DNA of 64,000 nt, taken from assembly GCA_963710205.1 (NCBI GenBank), contig CAVPZG010000005.1, forward strand, positions 620,001-684,000. Reading direction: 5' to 3'. This document shows positions 51,390-60,418 of the stretch, piece by piece; the stretch's first letter is position 1, and every line of letters begins with the position of its first letter. The position numbers were made by a program, and so were the translations under genes. Origin of the DNA: Pacificimonas sp963710205 (GTDB lineage: Bacteria; Pseudomonadota; Alphaproteobacteria; Sphingomonadales; Sphingomonadaceae). The notes beneath the pieces were generated by a model, which saw only the letters and a list, made by a program, of their open reading frames with translations, made no database searches and was not told the origin of the DNA.

Positions 51390-53384
51390 TTATGCGCCCC
51401 CCATCACACGCGGCAGGAACCACGCGGCCGCGGCGGCGAGGCCGATCAGCATGACGAGGGCGTAGGTGTAGAGATAACCCGACTGCAGGCGCTGGGCGAC
51501 GCCCGCGCCGCGCATGGTCAGCCAGCTGACGCCATTCGGGCCGAAGCGGTCGATCGTCCCCTGGTCGCCGCGCTTCCAGAAGATGCGGCCAAGCCACAGG
51601 GCGGGGACGATGAAGATATAATGGTAGAGCTCATCGAAATACCATTTGTGCATCAGGAAGGCGTGCAGGCCGCGGAACTGTTCGGTGAACGCGGCGGGGA
51701 TGCCGGGCTTGCGGATATAATTGTTCCAGGCGATGAGAAGCCCGGTGAGCATGGCGACGGTGGAGGCGAGCTTCACCCACAGGGGCGCGTGATGCGCCGC
51801 CTCCATGAGTTCGACATTGAAGGCGATGCTGCCGTCCCAGAAGGCGATGCCCTGTTCCTCTCCCGAGAAGGGATAATAGAGGAAATAACCCGCGAAGATC
51901 GCACCGAGTGACAGGACACCGAGCGGGATGAGCATGGACATCGGGCTTTCATGCGGGTGATAGCCGCCGGTGCCGCTGGCGTCCTCGCTATGCGTGACGT
52001 GGCGGATATGTTCGGACGCGTTCCAGCGCGGCGTCTGCCAGAAGGTCAGGAACATCAGACGCCACGAGTAGAAACTGGTCAGGAGCGCGGCGACGACGCC
52101 GACGGTGAAGGCGATGTAACCCGCGTCCGTTCCCGAAGCGAAGGCGCTCTCTATGATGAGATCCTTCGAATAGAAGCCCGCAAAACCCGCTACGCCGACG
52201 ATTCCGACCCCGGTAATCGCAAGCGTACCGATGAGCATGGCCCAGAAGGTGAACGGGATTTCCTTCCTGAGGCCGCCATAATAGCGCATGTCCTGTTCAT
52301 GGTGCATGGCGTGGATGACGGAACCCGCCCCAAGGAACAGCAGCGCCTTGAAGAAGGCATGTGTCGTCAGGTGGAACATCGCCGCCCCATATGCGCCGAC
52401 GCCGGCGGCGAAGAACATGTAACCGAGCTGGGAGCAGGTCGAATAGGCGATGACGCGCTTGATGTCGTTCTGCACCGTGCCGACCGTGGCGGCGAAAAGC
52501 GCGGTTGCCGCGCCGACATAGGTGACGACCGTGAGCGCGGCGGGCGCGGCCTCGAACAGGGGCGACATGCGGCAGACCATGAAGACGCCCGCCGTGACCA
52601 TGGTGGCGGCGTGGATGAGGGCGGACACGGGCGTCGGCCCCTCCATGGCGTCGGGTAGCCAGGTGTGCAGGCCGAGCTGTGCCGACTTGCCCATCGCGCC
52701 GACGAAAAGGAGCAGGCAGAGCGTGGTCAGGATGTCGACCTGACTGCCGAGAAATTCGAACGTCTGTCCCTGATATTGCCCGGCGGTCTGATTGATGGTC
52801 GACAGGTCGGTCGTGCCGAACACGAGGAAGATGCCGAAGATGCCGAGCGAATAGCCGAAGTCGCCGACGCGGTTGACGACGAACGCCTTGATCGCGGCGG
52901 CGTTGGCGCTGGGCTTGTGATACCAGAAGCCGATGAGGAGGTAGGAGGCGAGGCCGACGCCCTCCCAGCCGAAGAACATCTGCACGAGGTTGTCCGCCGT
53001 GACGAGCATGAGCATGGCGAAGGTGAAGAGGCTGAGATAGGCGAAGAAACGCGGCTGGTCCGGATCCTCCGCCATGTACCCCCAGCTGTAGAGATGGACG
53101 AGGCTGGACACGGTCGTGATGACGATCAGCATGACCGCCGTCAGCGTGTCGAGGCGAAGGCTCCAGTTGACGACGAGATCGCCGGACCGGAACCATTCGA
53201 ACACGGGCTGCGTGTAGCTGGTGTCGCCAAAACCGACCTGGAAGAAAAGAATCCAGCTGAGCGCGGCGGACACGAACAGCGCGCCCGTGGTGATGGACTT
53301 GGCGACGACATTGCCGAGCGCACGATTGCCGAGCCCGGCGATGATGGCCGCGACGAGCGGCAGGAAGACGAGAGTTTGGAGCAT
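51390..53384 (-). CDS. nuoL: NADH-quinone oxidoreductase subunit L
   Basis: 664-residue terminal antiporter-like subunit. VQMFFGWEGVGLASYLLIGFW, GLHTWLPDAMEGPTPVSALIH and KRVIAYSTCSQLGYMF are conserved; the C-terminal part has the lateral helix and final anchor. Two bp after nuoK, 4 bp before nuoM. Confidence 0.95.
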   Translation of the reverse strand: MLQTLVFLPLVAAIIAGLGNRALGNVVAKSITTGALFVSAALSWILFFQVGFGDTSYTQPVFEWFRSGDLVVNWSLRLDTLTAVMLIVITTVSSLVHLYSWGYMAEDPDQPRFFAYLSLFTFAMLMLVTADNLVQMFFGWEGVGLASYLLIGFWYHKPSANAAAIKAFVVNRVGDFGYSLGIFGIFLVFGTTDLSTINQTAGQYQGQTFEFLGSQVDILTTLCLLLFVGAMGKSAQLGLHTWLPDAMEGPTPVSALIHAATMVTAGVFMVCRMSPLFEAAPAALTVVTYVGAATALFAATVGTVQNDIKRVIAYSTCSQLGYMFFAAGVGAYGAAMFHLTTHAFFKALLFLGAGSVIHAMHHEQDMRYYGGLRKEIPFTFWAMLIGTLAITGVGIVGVAGFAGFYSKDLIIESAFASGTDAGYIAFTVGVVAALLTSFYSWRLMFLTFWQTPRWNASEHIRHVTHSEDASGTGGYHPHESPMSMLIPLGVLSLGAIFAGYFLYYPFSGEEQGIAFWDGSIAFNVELMEAAHHAPLWVKLASTVAMLTGLLIAWNNYIRKPGIPAAFTEQFRGLHAFLMHKWYFDELYHYIFIVPALWLGRIFWKRGDQGTIDRFGPNGVSWLTMRGAGVAQRLQSGYLYTYALVMLIGLAAAAAWFLPRVMGGA

Positions 53385-53385
53385 C

Positions 53386-53691
53386 TTAGCCCTTCATCTG
53401 GTTGATCTGGTCAACCTCGATGGTGCCGCGGTTGCGGAAATAGAGGACGAGAATGGCAAGACCGATGGCCGCCTCCCCCGCCGCGACGGTCAGGATGAAC
53501 ATCGCGAAGATCTGCCCGGTGAGATCGCCGAGGAAGCTGGAAAAGGCCACCATGTTGATGTTGACGGCCAGCAGAATGAGCTCGACCGACATCAGGATGA
53601 TGATCACATTCTTGCGGTTCAATATGATGCCGACGACGCCGAGCACGAACAGGATCGCCGCGACCGTCAGATAATGGCTGAGGCCGATCAC
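53386..53691 (-). CDS. nuoK: NADH-quinone oxidoreductase subunit K
   Basis: 101 residues, three membrane helices. Conserved Glu residues in MSVELILLAVNINMV and AAGEAAIGLAILVLYFR mark the proton path. ATGA overlap with nuoJ. Confidence 0.95.
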   Translation of the reverse strand: MIGLSHYLTVAAILFVLGVVGIILNRKNVIIILMSVELILLAVNINMVAFSSFLGDLTGQIFAMFILTVAAGEAAIGLAILVLYFRNRGTIEVDQINQMKG

Positions 53692-54305
53692 AGCTCGATC
53701 CCCTTGCCGATGCCGGGCTTGTGGATGACCACGGCGTCCTCGGGGCGGCGGCCGACCTGGTTGCCGATATTCTGTTTGCGGACGCCGCTGCGCTGGCGAT
53801 GCGTCAGGACGATCGCGCCGATCATGGCGGTGAGGAGGATCATGCCCGCGGCCTGGAAGACGTAGACATAGCGCGTGTAGATGAGCGCGCCGAGCGCCTC
53901 TGTGTTGGACACATCGGTGGCGGCGGCGATGGCGGGCGCGATGGGTTCCGTCGGCGAGCCGACGATCATGGTCGATCCGGCTGCGATCAGCAGCTCTGCG
54001 GCCAGAACGCCCGCGAGGATGATGCCGAAGGGCAGATAGCTGACGAACCCCTCGCGCAGCTTCGCAAAGTCGATGTCGAGCATCATGACGACGAAGAGAA
54101 ACAGGACCGCGACCGCACCGACATAGACGATGACGAGGATCATCGCGAGAAACTCCGCGCCCAGCATCAGGAACAGACCCGCCGCATTGAAGAAGGCGAG
54201 GATGAGCCAGAGCACGCTGTGCACGGGGTTGCGCGAAAGGATCACCGCCGTCCCCGACAAGAGGATGATGCCCGCGAGCATGTAAAAGATGATGGCTTCA
54301 ACCAA
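53688..54305 (-). CDS. nuoJ: NADH-quinone oxidoreductase subunit J
   Basis: 205 residues with five membrane helices; FFNAAGLFLMLGAEFLA and IVYVGAVAVLFLFVVMMLD are conserved, the latter containing the pi-bulge helix TM3. After a 143-bp gap from nuoI that carries a repeat element, the only sizeable gap inside the nuo block. Confidence 0.94.
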   Translation of the reverse strand: MVEAIIFYMLAGIILLSGTAVILSRNPVHSVLWLILAFFNAAGLFLMLGAEFLAMILVIVYVGAVAVLFLFVVMMLDIDFAKLREGFVSYLPFGIILAGVLAAELLIAAGSTMIVGSPTEPIAPAIAAATDVSNTEALGALIYTRYVYVFQAAGMILLTAMIGAIVLTHRQRSGVRKQNIGNQVGRRPEDAVVIHKPGIGKGIEL

Positions 54306-54337
54306 GGTGGAAACGCGCCCCTATTCTCTTTTCAATT

Positions 54338-54426
54338 CGTCACCCCGGCAAAGGCCGGAATCCATCTCTGAAACCAAGCCCCGGCCACCGTCGTCGAGAT
54401 GGAATCCAGCCTTCGCCGGCATGACG
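54338..54426. repeat. REP-like imperfect palindrome between nuoI and nuoJ
   Basis: Two 31-nt arms (54338-54368 and 54396-54426) are inverted copies matching at 26 of 31 positions, with a 27-nt loop. The arms contain CCCCGGCAAAGGCCGGAATC and TCCAGCCTTCGCCGGCATGA, the type of intergenic palindrome (around GTCA-CCCGGC-AAGGCCGG-ATCCA) dispersed in many sphingomonad and other alphaproteobacterial genomes. It lies within a transcribed spacer and may act as mRNA-stabilising hairpin. Confidence 0.75.
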
Positions 54427-54448
54427 GTGCGGGGTCTAGGGCGCGCCC

Positions 54449-54934
54449 CTAACGGTAGGCTGCATCCGCCGCAAGATTCGCGGCCAGCGCCGGTTCCCAG
54501 CGCTCGCCATTCTCCAGCAGCTTCTGCTTGTCGTAGATGAGTTCCTCGCGCGTTTCCGTGGCATATTCGAAATTCGGCCCCTCGACGATGGCGTCAACGG
54601 GGCACGCCTCCTGACAGAAACCGCAGAAGATGCATTTGGTCATGTCGATGTCGTAGCGCGTCGTGCGGCGGCTGCCATCCTCGCGCGGTTCCGCCTCGAT
54701 GGTGATGGCCTGCGCGGGGCAGACCGCCTCGCACAGCTTGCAGGCGATGCAGCGTTCCTCGCCATTGGCATAGCGGCGGAGCGCATGTTCGCCCCGGAAG
54801 CGGTTGGAGACGGGGCCCTTTTCGTAGGGGTAGTTCACCGTCGCCTTCGGCTTGAACATATATTTCAGCGTCAGTCCCATGCCCTTCACGAATTCGAGAA
54901 GGAGGAGCGACTTTGCGGCTTGTGCGATACTCAT
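54449..54934 (-). CDS. nuoI: NADH-quinone oxidoreductase subunit I
   Basis: 161 residues with two 4Fe-4S ferredoxin motifs, CIACKLCEAVCP (Cys62, 65, 68, 72) and CIFCGFCQEACP (Cys101, 104, 107, 111), carrying clusters N6a and N6b. The N-terminal amphipathic helix contacts NuoH. ATGA overlap with nuoH. Confidence 0.96.
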   Translation of the reverse strand: MSIAQAAKSLLLLEFVKGMGLTLKYMFKPKATVNYPYEKGPVSNRFRGEHALRRYANGEERCIACKLCEAVCPAQAITIEAEPREDGSRRTTRYDIDMTKCIFCGFCQEACPVDAIVEGPNFEYATETREELIYDKQKLLENGERWEPALAANLAADAAYR

Positions 54935-55989
54935 GACGAAAACCTGTCGGTGAAGAACATCAGATAGCCCGATACCACGAACACCCAGGCGAGGCTGAGC
55001 GGCAGGAAGACTTTCCAGCCGAGGCGCATGAGCTGGTCGTAGCGGAAGCGGGGAACGGTGGCGAAGACCCAGGCGAAGAGGAAGAACAGGAAGCAGATCT
55101 TCAAAAGCATCCAGACGACGCCGGGGATGTCGAACCAGGGAATGAGATCGATGTTAAGGGGGGGCAGCCAGCCGCCGAGGAAAAGGACGCTCATCAGGGC
55201 GCACATCAGGAGGATGGCGGCATATTCGCCGAGCCAGAAGAGCGCGAAGGCCATGGAGCTGTATTCGGTCTGGTAACCGGCGACGAGTTCGGCCTCGGCC
55301 TCCGGCAGGTCGAAAGGCGGGCGGTTGGTTTCGGCGAGCGCGGAAATGAAGAACATGACGAACATCGGGAACAGCAGCGGGTTGAACAGGTGCATGTTGA
55401 CGATGCCGAGGATCGTCCCCTCCTGGCTGCGCACGATGTCGTTGAGGTTGAAGCTGGACGCCCAGAGGACGACCGTGATGATGATGAAGCCGATGGAGAC
55501 TTCATAAGACACCATCTGAGCCGCCGAGCGCAAGCCACCGAGAAACGGATATTTACTGTTCGAGGCCCAGCCCGACATGATGATGCCGTACACGCCCAGC
55601 GATGACACCGCGAAGATGTAGAGGATGCCGACATTGATATCGGCAAGAACCATCTTCGCGGAAAAGGGAATGACCGCCCAGCCGAGGAGGGCGACGGTGA
55701 ACATGATGATGGGGGCGAGCAGGAACACCCCCTTGTTCGCGCCCGCCGGAATGATGGTTTCCTTCAGGAAGACCTTCAGGCCGTCGGCGAAACTCTGGAG
55801 AAGGCCGAACGGTCCGACCACATTCGGTCCGCGCCGCATCTGCGCGGCCGCCCACACCTTTCGGTCGGCATAAACCGCGTAAGCGACGCCGACGAGGAGC
55901 GGCAGCACGATGGCCAGCACCAGGATGATGTTGGCAGTGATGTAGCCCGCAATCGGGCCGAGCCAGGTGGACTGGAAATATTCGGTCAT
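54931..55989 (-). CDS. nuoH: NADH-quinone oxidoreductase subunit H
   Basis: 352 residues, eight membrane helices; forms the quinone site with NuoB/D. DRKVWAAAQMRRGPNVVGPF and AETNRPPFDLPEAEAELVAG are the signatures. The ATG at 55989 overlaps the nuoG stop (ATGA); the frame's upstream extension to 56196 runs through nuoG. Confidence 0.95.
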   Translation of the reverse strand: MTEYFQSTWLGPIAGYITANIILVLAIVLPLLVGVAYAVYADRKVWAAAQMRRGPNVVGPFGLLQSFADGLKVFLKETIIPAGANKGVFLLAPIIMFTVALLGWAVIPFSAKMVLADINVGILYIFAVSSLGVYGIIMSGWASNSKYPFLGGLRSAAQMVSYEVSIGFIIITVVLWASSFNLNDIVRSQEGTILGIVNMHLFNPLLFPMFVMFFISALAETNRPPFDLPEAEAELVAGYQTEYSSMAFALFWLGEYAAILLMCALMSVLFLGGWLPPLNIDLIPWFDIPGVVWMLLKICFLFFLFAWVFATVPRFRYDQLMRLGWKVFLPLSLAWVFVVSGYLMFFTDRFSS

Positions 55990-58046
55990 TCCGCAGCCTC
56001 CAGCATCGCTTCGCCCTCTCCGAGGATGATGGCGGCGCAGTCCTGCATGACTTCGGATGCGCGGGCGACGGGGTTGGTCAGGTAGAAATTGTCGATGGGA
56101 TAGGCGGCGGGAGCGTCGCCAATCTTTCCGTCGCTGTCGATCCCGAAGGAGTCCCATGTCGCACTGGCGAGGCCCACCTGCCCCAGCCACGGCCATTCAC
56201 TGGCGATGCGGGCGCGAAGCGCCTCCATGTCGTCATAGGGCAGCGTCTGGTCGAGAACGTCGGACAGGGCGCGCAGGATGGCCCAGTCCTCGCGCGCTTC
56301 GCCGGGCGGGAAGACGGCGCGGTTCGATCGCTGCACCCTGCCCTCCATGTTGACATAGGTGCCGGATTTTTCGGCAAAACTCGCGGCGGGCAGGATGACG
56401 TCAGCGCCGTGCGCGCCGCGGTCGCCGTGATGGCCGATATAGATCTTGAACGCGCTGCCGAACGTGGCGGCGTCGCGTTCATCCGCGCCGTGCAGGAAGA
56501 CAGCCTTGAGCTGACCTGACCGAGCATCGGCCTGCATGCGGGCGATACCGCCCGCGCTGGTGAAGCCGATGTCGAGGCCGCCAACGCGCGAGGCCGCGCC
56601 GTGGAGAACCCCAAAGCCTTTCCAGTCGCCGCGCACGGCGCTGACCTTGCCTGCCAGCGCCTCGGCGGCGGCAAGAATTGCCGCGCCGTCCTGGCGGGCG
56701 AGCGCACCCGTGCCAACGATGATGGCGGGCCGTTCAGCGGCCTTCAGCGCATCGGCGGCGGATTTCGGCAGTCGGGCCAGAAGCTTGCCGATCCCGTCGC
56801 CGAGCCATTCCGTGCGATAGGTCAGGTCGACTTCAGGGCCGATCGCGAAGACCCTTGCACCGCCCTTGCGGACGGCCTTTCGGATGCGCGTGTTGACGAG
56901 CGGCGCCTCCCAGCGGGGATTTGCGCCGATGAGGAGAATGACGTCGGCGGTTTCCAGGGGCGCAATGCCGACATTGAAGAGATAGCTGGCGCGGGCGGAC
57001 GACACCTCGCCGCCCAGCTGCGCGCCGTCCTGGCGGCATTCGTGCCGCGTGGACCCGAGTTTGCCGAGAAGATCCTTCATCGCCACCATGGATTCGACGT
57101 CGAGGAGATCGCCCGCAACCGCGCCGATCTGGTCGCCGCCAAGACCGTCGAGGCCGGATTTGACGGCGGCGAAGGCGTCCGCCCAGCTGACCTTCTGCAA
57201 TTTGCCACCGACCTTCGCATAAGGTGCGTCGAGGCGGCGCTTCATCAGGCCGAGCGGGCCGTAACGGCTCTTGTCGGAAATCCATTCCTCGTTCACGTCA
57301 TCGTTGACGCGCGGCAGGACGCGCAGGATCTGCTGGCCGCGCGCATCATAGCGGACATTGGAGCCAACCGCGTCCATGACGTCGATGCCGTTGGTCTTGA
57401 CGAGCTCCCACGGGCGGGATTCAAAGGCATAGGGTTTGGAGGTGAGCGCACCGACCGGGCAGAGGTCGATGACATTGCCGGACATTTCCGATGTCGCCGC
57501 CTTTTCGAGATAAGTGGTGATCTGCATATTTTCGCCGCGGCCGATGGCGCCGATTTCCTCGACGCCCGCGACCTCCTCGGCGAAGCGCACGCAGCGGGTG
57601 CAGTGGATGCAGCGGGTCATCACCGTCTTGATGATGGGGCCCATATATTTCTCGGTAACGGCGCGCTTGTTCTCCTGATAGCGCGAGCGGCCACGGCCAT
57701 AGTTGAGCGCCTGGTCCTGCAGGTCGCACTCGCCGCCCTGATCGCAGATCGGGCAGTCGAGCGGGTGGTTGATGAGGAGAAATTCCATCACCCCTTCGCG
57801 CGCCTTTTTCGTGACGGCACTGTCGGTGCGGATCACCTGACCATCGGCGGCCGGCATGGCGCAACTGGCAATCGGCTTTGGCGATTTTTCCATTTCGACG
57901 AGGCACATGCGGCAATTGCCGGCGATGGAGAGCCGCTCATGGTAGCAGAAACGCGGAATTTCCTTGCCCGCCATCTCGCAGGCCTGAAGCACGGTCGCGC
58001 CCGCGGGGACTTCGACGTCGATGCCGTCTACGGTGAGTTTAGGCAT
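55986..58046 (-). CDS. nuoG: NADH-quinone oxidoreductase subunit G
   Basis: 686 residues. N-terminal 2Fe-2S cysteines 34, 45, 48, 62; His94/Cys98, 101, 107 for the His-ligated N5 cluster; Cys146, 149, 152 and the later DLCPVGAL Cys for N4. The C-terminal part is a molybdopterin-oxidoreductase-like domain without cofactor. Start at 58046 (MPKLTVDGIDV), overlapping the small 70-residue gene by 8 bp. Confidence 0.95.
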   Translation of the reverse strand: MPKLTVDGIDVEVPAGATVLQACEMAGKEIPRFCYHERLSIAGNCRMCLVEMEKSPKPIASCAMPAADGQVIRTDSAVTKKAREGVMEFLLINHPLDCPICDQGGECDLQDQALNYGRGRSRYQENKRAVTEKYMGPIIKTVMTRCIHCTRCVRFAEEVAGVEEIGAIGRGENMQITTYLEKAATSEMSGNVIDLCPVGALTSKPYAFESRPWELVKTNGIDVMDAVGSNVRYDARGQQILRVLPRVNDDVNEEWISDKSRYGPLGLMKRRLDAPYAKVGGKLQKVSWADAFAAVKSGLDGLGGDQIGAVAGDLLDVESMVAMKDLLGKLGSTRHECRQDGAQLGGEVSSARASYLFNVGIAPLETADVILLIGANPRWEAPLVNTRIRKAVRKGGARVFAIGPEVDLTYRTEWLGDGIGKLLARLPKSAADALKAAERPAIIVGTGALARQDGAAILAAAEALAGKVSAVRGDWKGFGVLHGAASRVGGLDIGFTSAGGIARMQADARSGQLKAVFLHGADERDAATFGSAFKIYIGHHGDRGAHGADVILPAASFAEKSGTYVNMEGRVQRSNRAVFPPGEAREDWAILRALSDVLDQTLPYDDMEALRARIASEWPWLGQVGLASATWDSFGIDSDGKIGDAPAAYPIDNFYLTNPVARASEVMQDCAAIILGEGEAMLEAAE

Positions 58047-58251
58047 CGCTGCGGCCCTTCTTCTTGGCTTCTTTGCGCGCGGCCTTCGCTTCGGCTTTCT
58101 GTTTCGCCTGTTCGCGCGCGACGTAATCGGCGTTTTTCCAGCCATTATCGCTGTTGCTGTGCTTCGACGCATCGTCGGGGAACAGCACCTTGAACGCCGC
58201 AACGCCAATGACGCTGAGGCCGATCATGCCGATGACGAGATGACTGGTCAT
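58039..58251 (-). CDS. Small membrane protein between nuoF and nuoG, unknown function
   Basis: 70 residues: one N-terminal membrane segment (LVIGMIGLSVIGVAAFKVLF, about 5-24), then a charged Lys/Ala/Glu helix (residues 45-66). Overlaps the nuoF stop (ATGA) and the nuoG start (8 bp), so it is translated in step with both. The fit to both overlaps makes it a real gene. Possibly a single-helix accessory or assembly protein of complex I; no named family recognised. Confidence 0.7.
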   Translation of the reverse strand: MTSHLVIGMIGLSVIGVAAFKVLFPDDASKHSNSDNGWKNADYVAREQAKQKAEAKAARKEAKKKGRSDA

Positions 58252-59555
58252 TCCGCTGCCTCCAGCATGGGTTCCGATTTGCCGCGATAATCGCGGATGC
58301 GGCGTTCGAGTTCGGGGCGGAAATGCTTGATGAGGCCCTGGATCGGCCAGGCGGCGGCGTCGCCGAGCGCACAGATGGTGTGGCCTTCGACTTCCTTGGT
58401 GACGTCATAGAGCATGTCGATCTCGTCGAGTTCGGCCTGGCCGGTGACGAGGCGTTCCATGACGCGCCACATCCAGCCCGTCCCCTCGCGGCAGGGCGTG
58501 CACTGGCCGCAGCTTTCATGCTTGTAGAAATAGCTGATGCGGCTGATCGCGCGGACGATATCGGTGGACTTGTCCATCACGATCACTGCGGCGGTGCCGA
58601 GGCCGGAGCCCTGTTCGCGGAGGCCATCGAAATCCATGGGGCAATCCATGATGTCCCTGGCCGGGACGAGCGGCACCGACGAGCCGCCGGGAATGACGGC
58701 GAGGAGATTGTCCCAGCCGCCGGTGATGCCGCCGCAATGCTTCTCTATGAGATCGCGGAAGGGGATCGACATCGCCTCTTCCACGACGCACGGATTCTGG
58801 ACGTGACCGGAAATCTGGAAGAGCTTCGTGCCCTTGTTGTTCTCGCGTCCAAAGCTGGCGAACCATTCCGCGCCGCGCCGCAGGATCGTCGGCGTGACCG
58901 CGATGGATTCGACATTGTTGACCGTGGTCGGCATGCCGTAAAGGCCCGCGCCCGCTGGAAATGGCGGTTTCAGACGCGGCTGACCCTTCTTGCCCTCCAG
59001 ACTTTCGATCATCGCCGTCTCTTCGCCGCAGATATAGGCCCCTGCCCCGCGGTGCAGATAGACGTCGTAGTCATAGCCGGATTTCGCGGCGTTCCTGCCG
59101 AGGAGGCCGGCATCATAGGCCTCGTCGATGGCGCGCTGCATGGCCTCGGCCTCGCGGATATATTCGCCGCGAATGTAGATATAGGCGGCCTTGGCGCGCA
59201 TGGCGAAACCGGCGACGAGCGCGCCTTCAAGCAGTTTGTGAGGATCGTGGCGCAAGATCTCGCGATCCTTGCATGAACCCGGCTCCGACTCGTCCGCGTT
59301 GATGACGAGGTAGGAGGGCCGCTCCGCCGTTGGTTCCTTCGGCATGAACGACCATTTGACGCCGGTCGGGAAGCCCGCACCGCCGCGCCCGCGCAGGCCG
59401 GAGGACTTGATCGCCTCGATGATCGCGTCGGGGCCCATGGCGAGCAGCTTCTTCGTGCCGTCCCAGTCGCCGCGCTTCTGCGCCGCCTTCAGACCGGGCG
59501 ACTGGAAGCCGTAGAGGTTGGTGAAGATGCGGTCCTTGTCGTCAAGAAAGGTCAT
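58248..59555 (-). CDS. nuoF: NADH-quinone oxidoreductase subunit F
   Basis: 435 residues. GRGGAGFPTG (56-65) and the FMN/NADH-binding YICGEETAMIES, then ESCGQCTPCREG giving Cys349, 352, 355 and a fourth at 395 for cluster N3. Entry site of electrons from NADH. Confidence 0.96.
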   Translation of the reverse strand: MTFLDDKDRIFTNLYGFQSPGLKAAQKRGDWDGTKKLLAMGPDAIIEAIKSSGLRGRGGAGFPTGVKWSFMPKEPTAERPSYLVINADESEPGSCKDREILRHDPHKLLEGALVAGFAMRAKAAYIYIRGEYIREAEAMQRAIDEAYDAGLLGRNAAKSGYDYDVYLHRGAGAYICGEETAMIESLEGKKGQPRLKPPFPAGAGLYGMPTTVNNVESIAVTPTILRRGAEWFASFGRENNKGTKLFQISGHVQNPCVVEEAMSIPFRDLIEKHCGGITGGWDNLLAVIPGGSSVPLVPARDIMDCPMDFDGLREQGSGLGTAAVIVMDKSTDIVRAISRISYFYKHESCGQCTPCREGTGWMWRVMERLVTGQAELDEIDMLYDVTKEVEGHTICALGDAAAWPIQGLIKHFRPELERRIRDYRGKSEPMLEAAE

Positions 59556-59692
59556 GCGCCAAATCCATAGTAGAAAGCGGCCGCGATGCCGAGAATGACG
59601 ATCACGCCGACGATTTTCATGACGCCCTTCAGGATTTTCCAGGCCACGAACGCGCCGACAAGGGCGATCAGGAGTGTGATGATGGGGCTCAT
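59552..59692 (-). CDS. 46-residue membrane protein between nuoE and nuoF, unknown function
   Basis: Starts MSPIITLLIALVGAFVAW and ends FYYGFGA. Two short hydrophobic stretches (about 3-18 and 25-44) are joined by a Lys-containing turn. Overlaps the nuoE stop and nuoF start by 4 bp each (ATGA at both ends), so the whole unit fits exactly between them; this and the membrane character support a real gene. No family recognised. Confidence 0.65.
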   Translation of the reverse strand: MSPIITLLIALVGAFVAWKILKGVMKIVGVIVILGIAAAFYYGFGA

Positions 59693-60351
59693 GCGGCGTA
59701 CTCGTGCAGGCTGGTCAGGCCGCCCGCGGGCTCGGACGAATGACGGCCGTCCTGCGGCCCCGGCTTCGGCTGGTCGCCATTTGCCAGCGCGTCAATGATG
59801 CGCGCGGTCGATTCCGCATCGAGGCATTCGTAATTGTCGTCGTTGATCTGGAGCATCGGGGCGGTCGCGCAGTTGCCGAGACATTCGACCTCCGTCAGCG
59901 TGAACAGGCCGTCGGGTGTTGTCCGGCCCTTGTGGATCCCCTTCTCATTGAGGACGCGCATGACATCGTCCGATCCGCGCAGCATGCAAGGCGTCGTACC
60001 GCAGAGCTGGACGTGAAATCTGCCGACCGGATTGAGATTGTACATGGTGTAGAATGTCGCCACCTCATACACGCGAATATAGGGCATTTCCAATTGCTTG
60101 GCGATATATTCGATCACCGGAATCGGAAGCCAGCCCTGCGTGTTCGTCTGCGCGCCCACCTGCCGCTGGGCAAGGTCGAGAAGCGGCATGACGGCGGACT
60201 GCTGACGGCCTTCGGGATATTTCGCAATTTGCATCGCGGCGATCTTCGCGTTTTCCGCCGTCCATGCGAAATCGTCGAACGCATGGTGGTCTGGTTTTGC
60301 GGGCGCTTCGGCCCTCGCGTGGGCGACGCTGGAATAAGTGGCGGCGGTCAT
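59689..60351 (-). CDS. nuoE: NADH-quinone oxidoreductase subunit E
   Basis: 220 residues, thioredoxin-like 2Fe-2S protein: Cys117 and Cys122 (CGTTPC), Cys157 and Cys161 (CLGNC). VYEVATFYTMYNLNPVG is the family core. The C-terminal 25 residues are a Pro/Gly-rich tail. Start at 60351 (MTAATYSSVAH); the frame is open to 60546 through the lipoprotein gene without similarity. The 67-bp gap to the lipoprotein gene shows no hairpin. Confidence 0.94.
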   Translation of the reverse strand: MTAATYSSVAHARAEAPAKPDHHAFDDFAWTAENAKIAAMQIAKYPEGRQQSAVMPLLDLAQRQVGAQTNTQGWLPIPVIEYIAKQLEMPYIRVYEVATFYTMYNLNPVGRFHVQLCGTTPCMLRGSDDVMRVLNEKGIHKGRTTPDGLFTLTEVECLGNCATAPMLQINDDNYECLDAESTARIIDALANGDQPKPGPQDGRHSSEPAGGLTSLHEYAA

Positions 60352-60418
60352 GATTGCATCTCTGGCTGACACCCGCCGAGGGCGGGCAAAGTCGGGTCTA
60401 TGGGATGGCGGCGGCGTA

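Noticed and set aside
56601..58193. 530-codon plus-strand frame opposite nuoG
   Set aside because: Antisense shadow of nuoG; nuoG has all cluster cysteines and exact overlaps with its neighbours.
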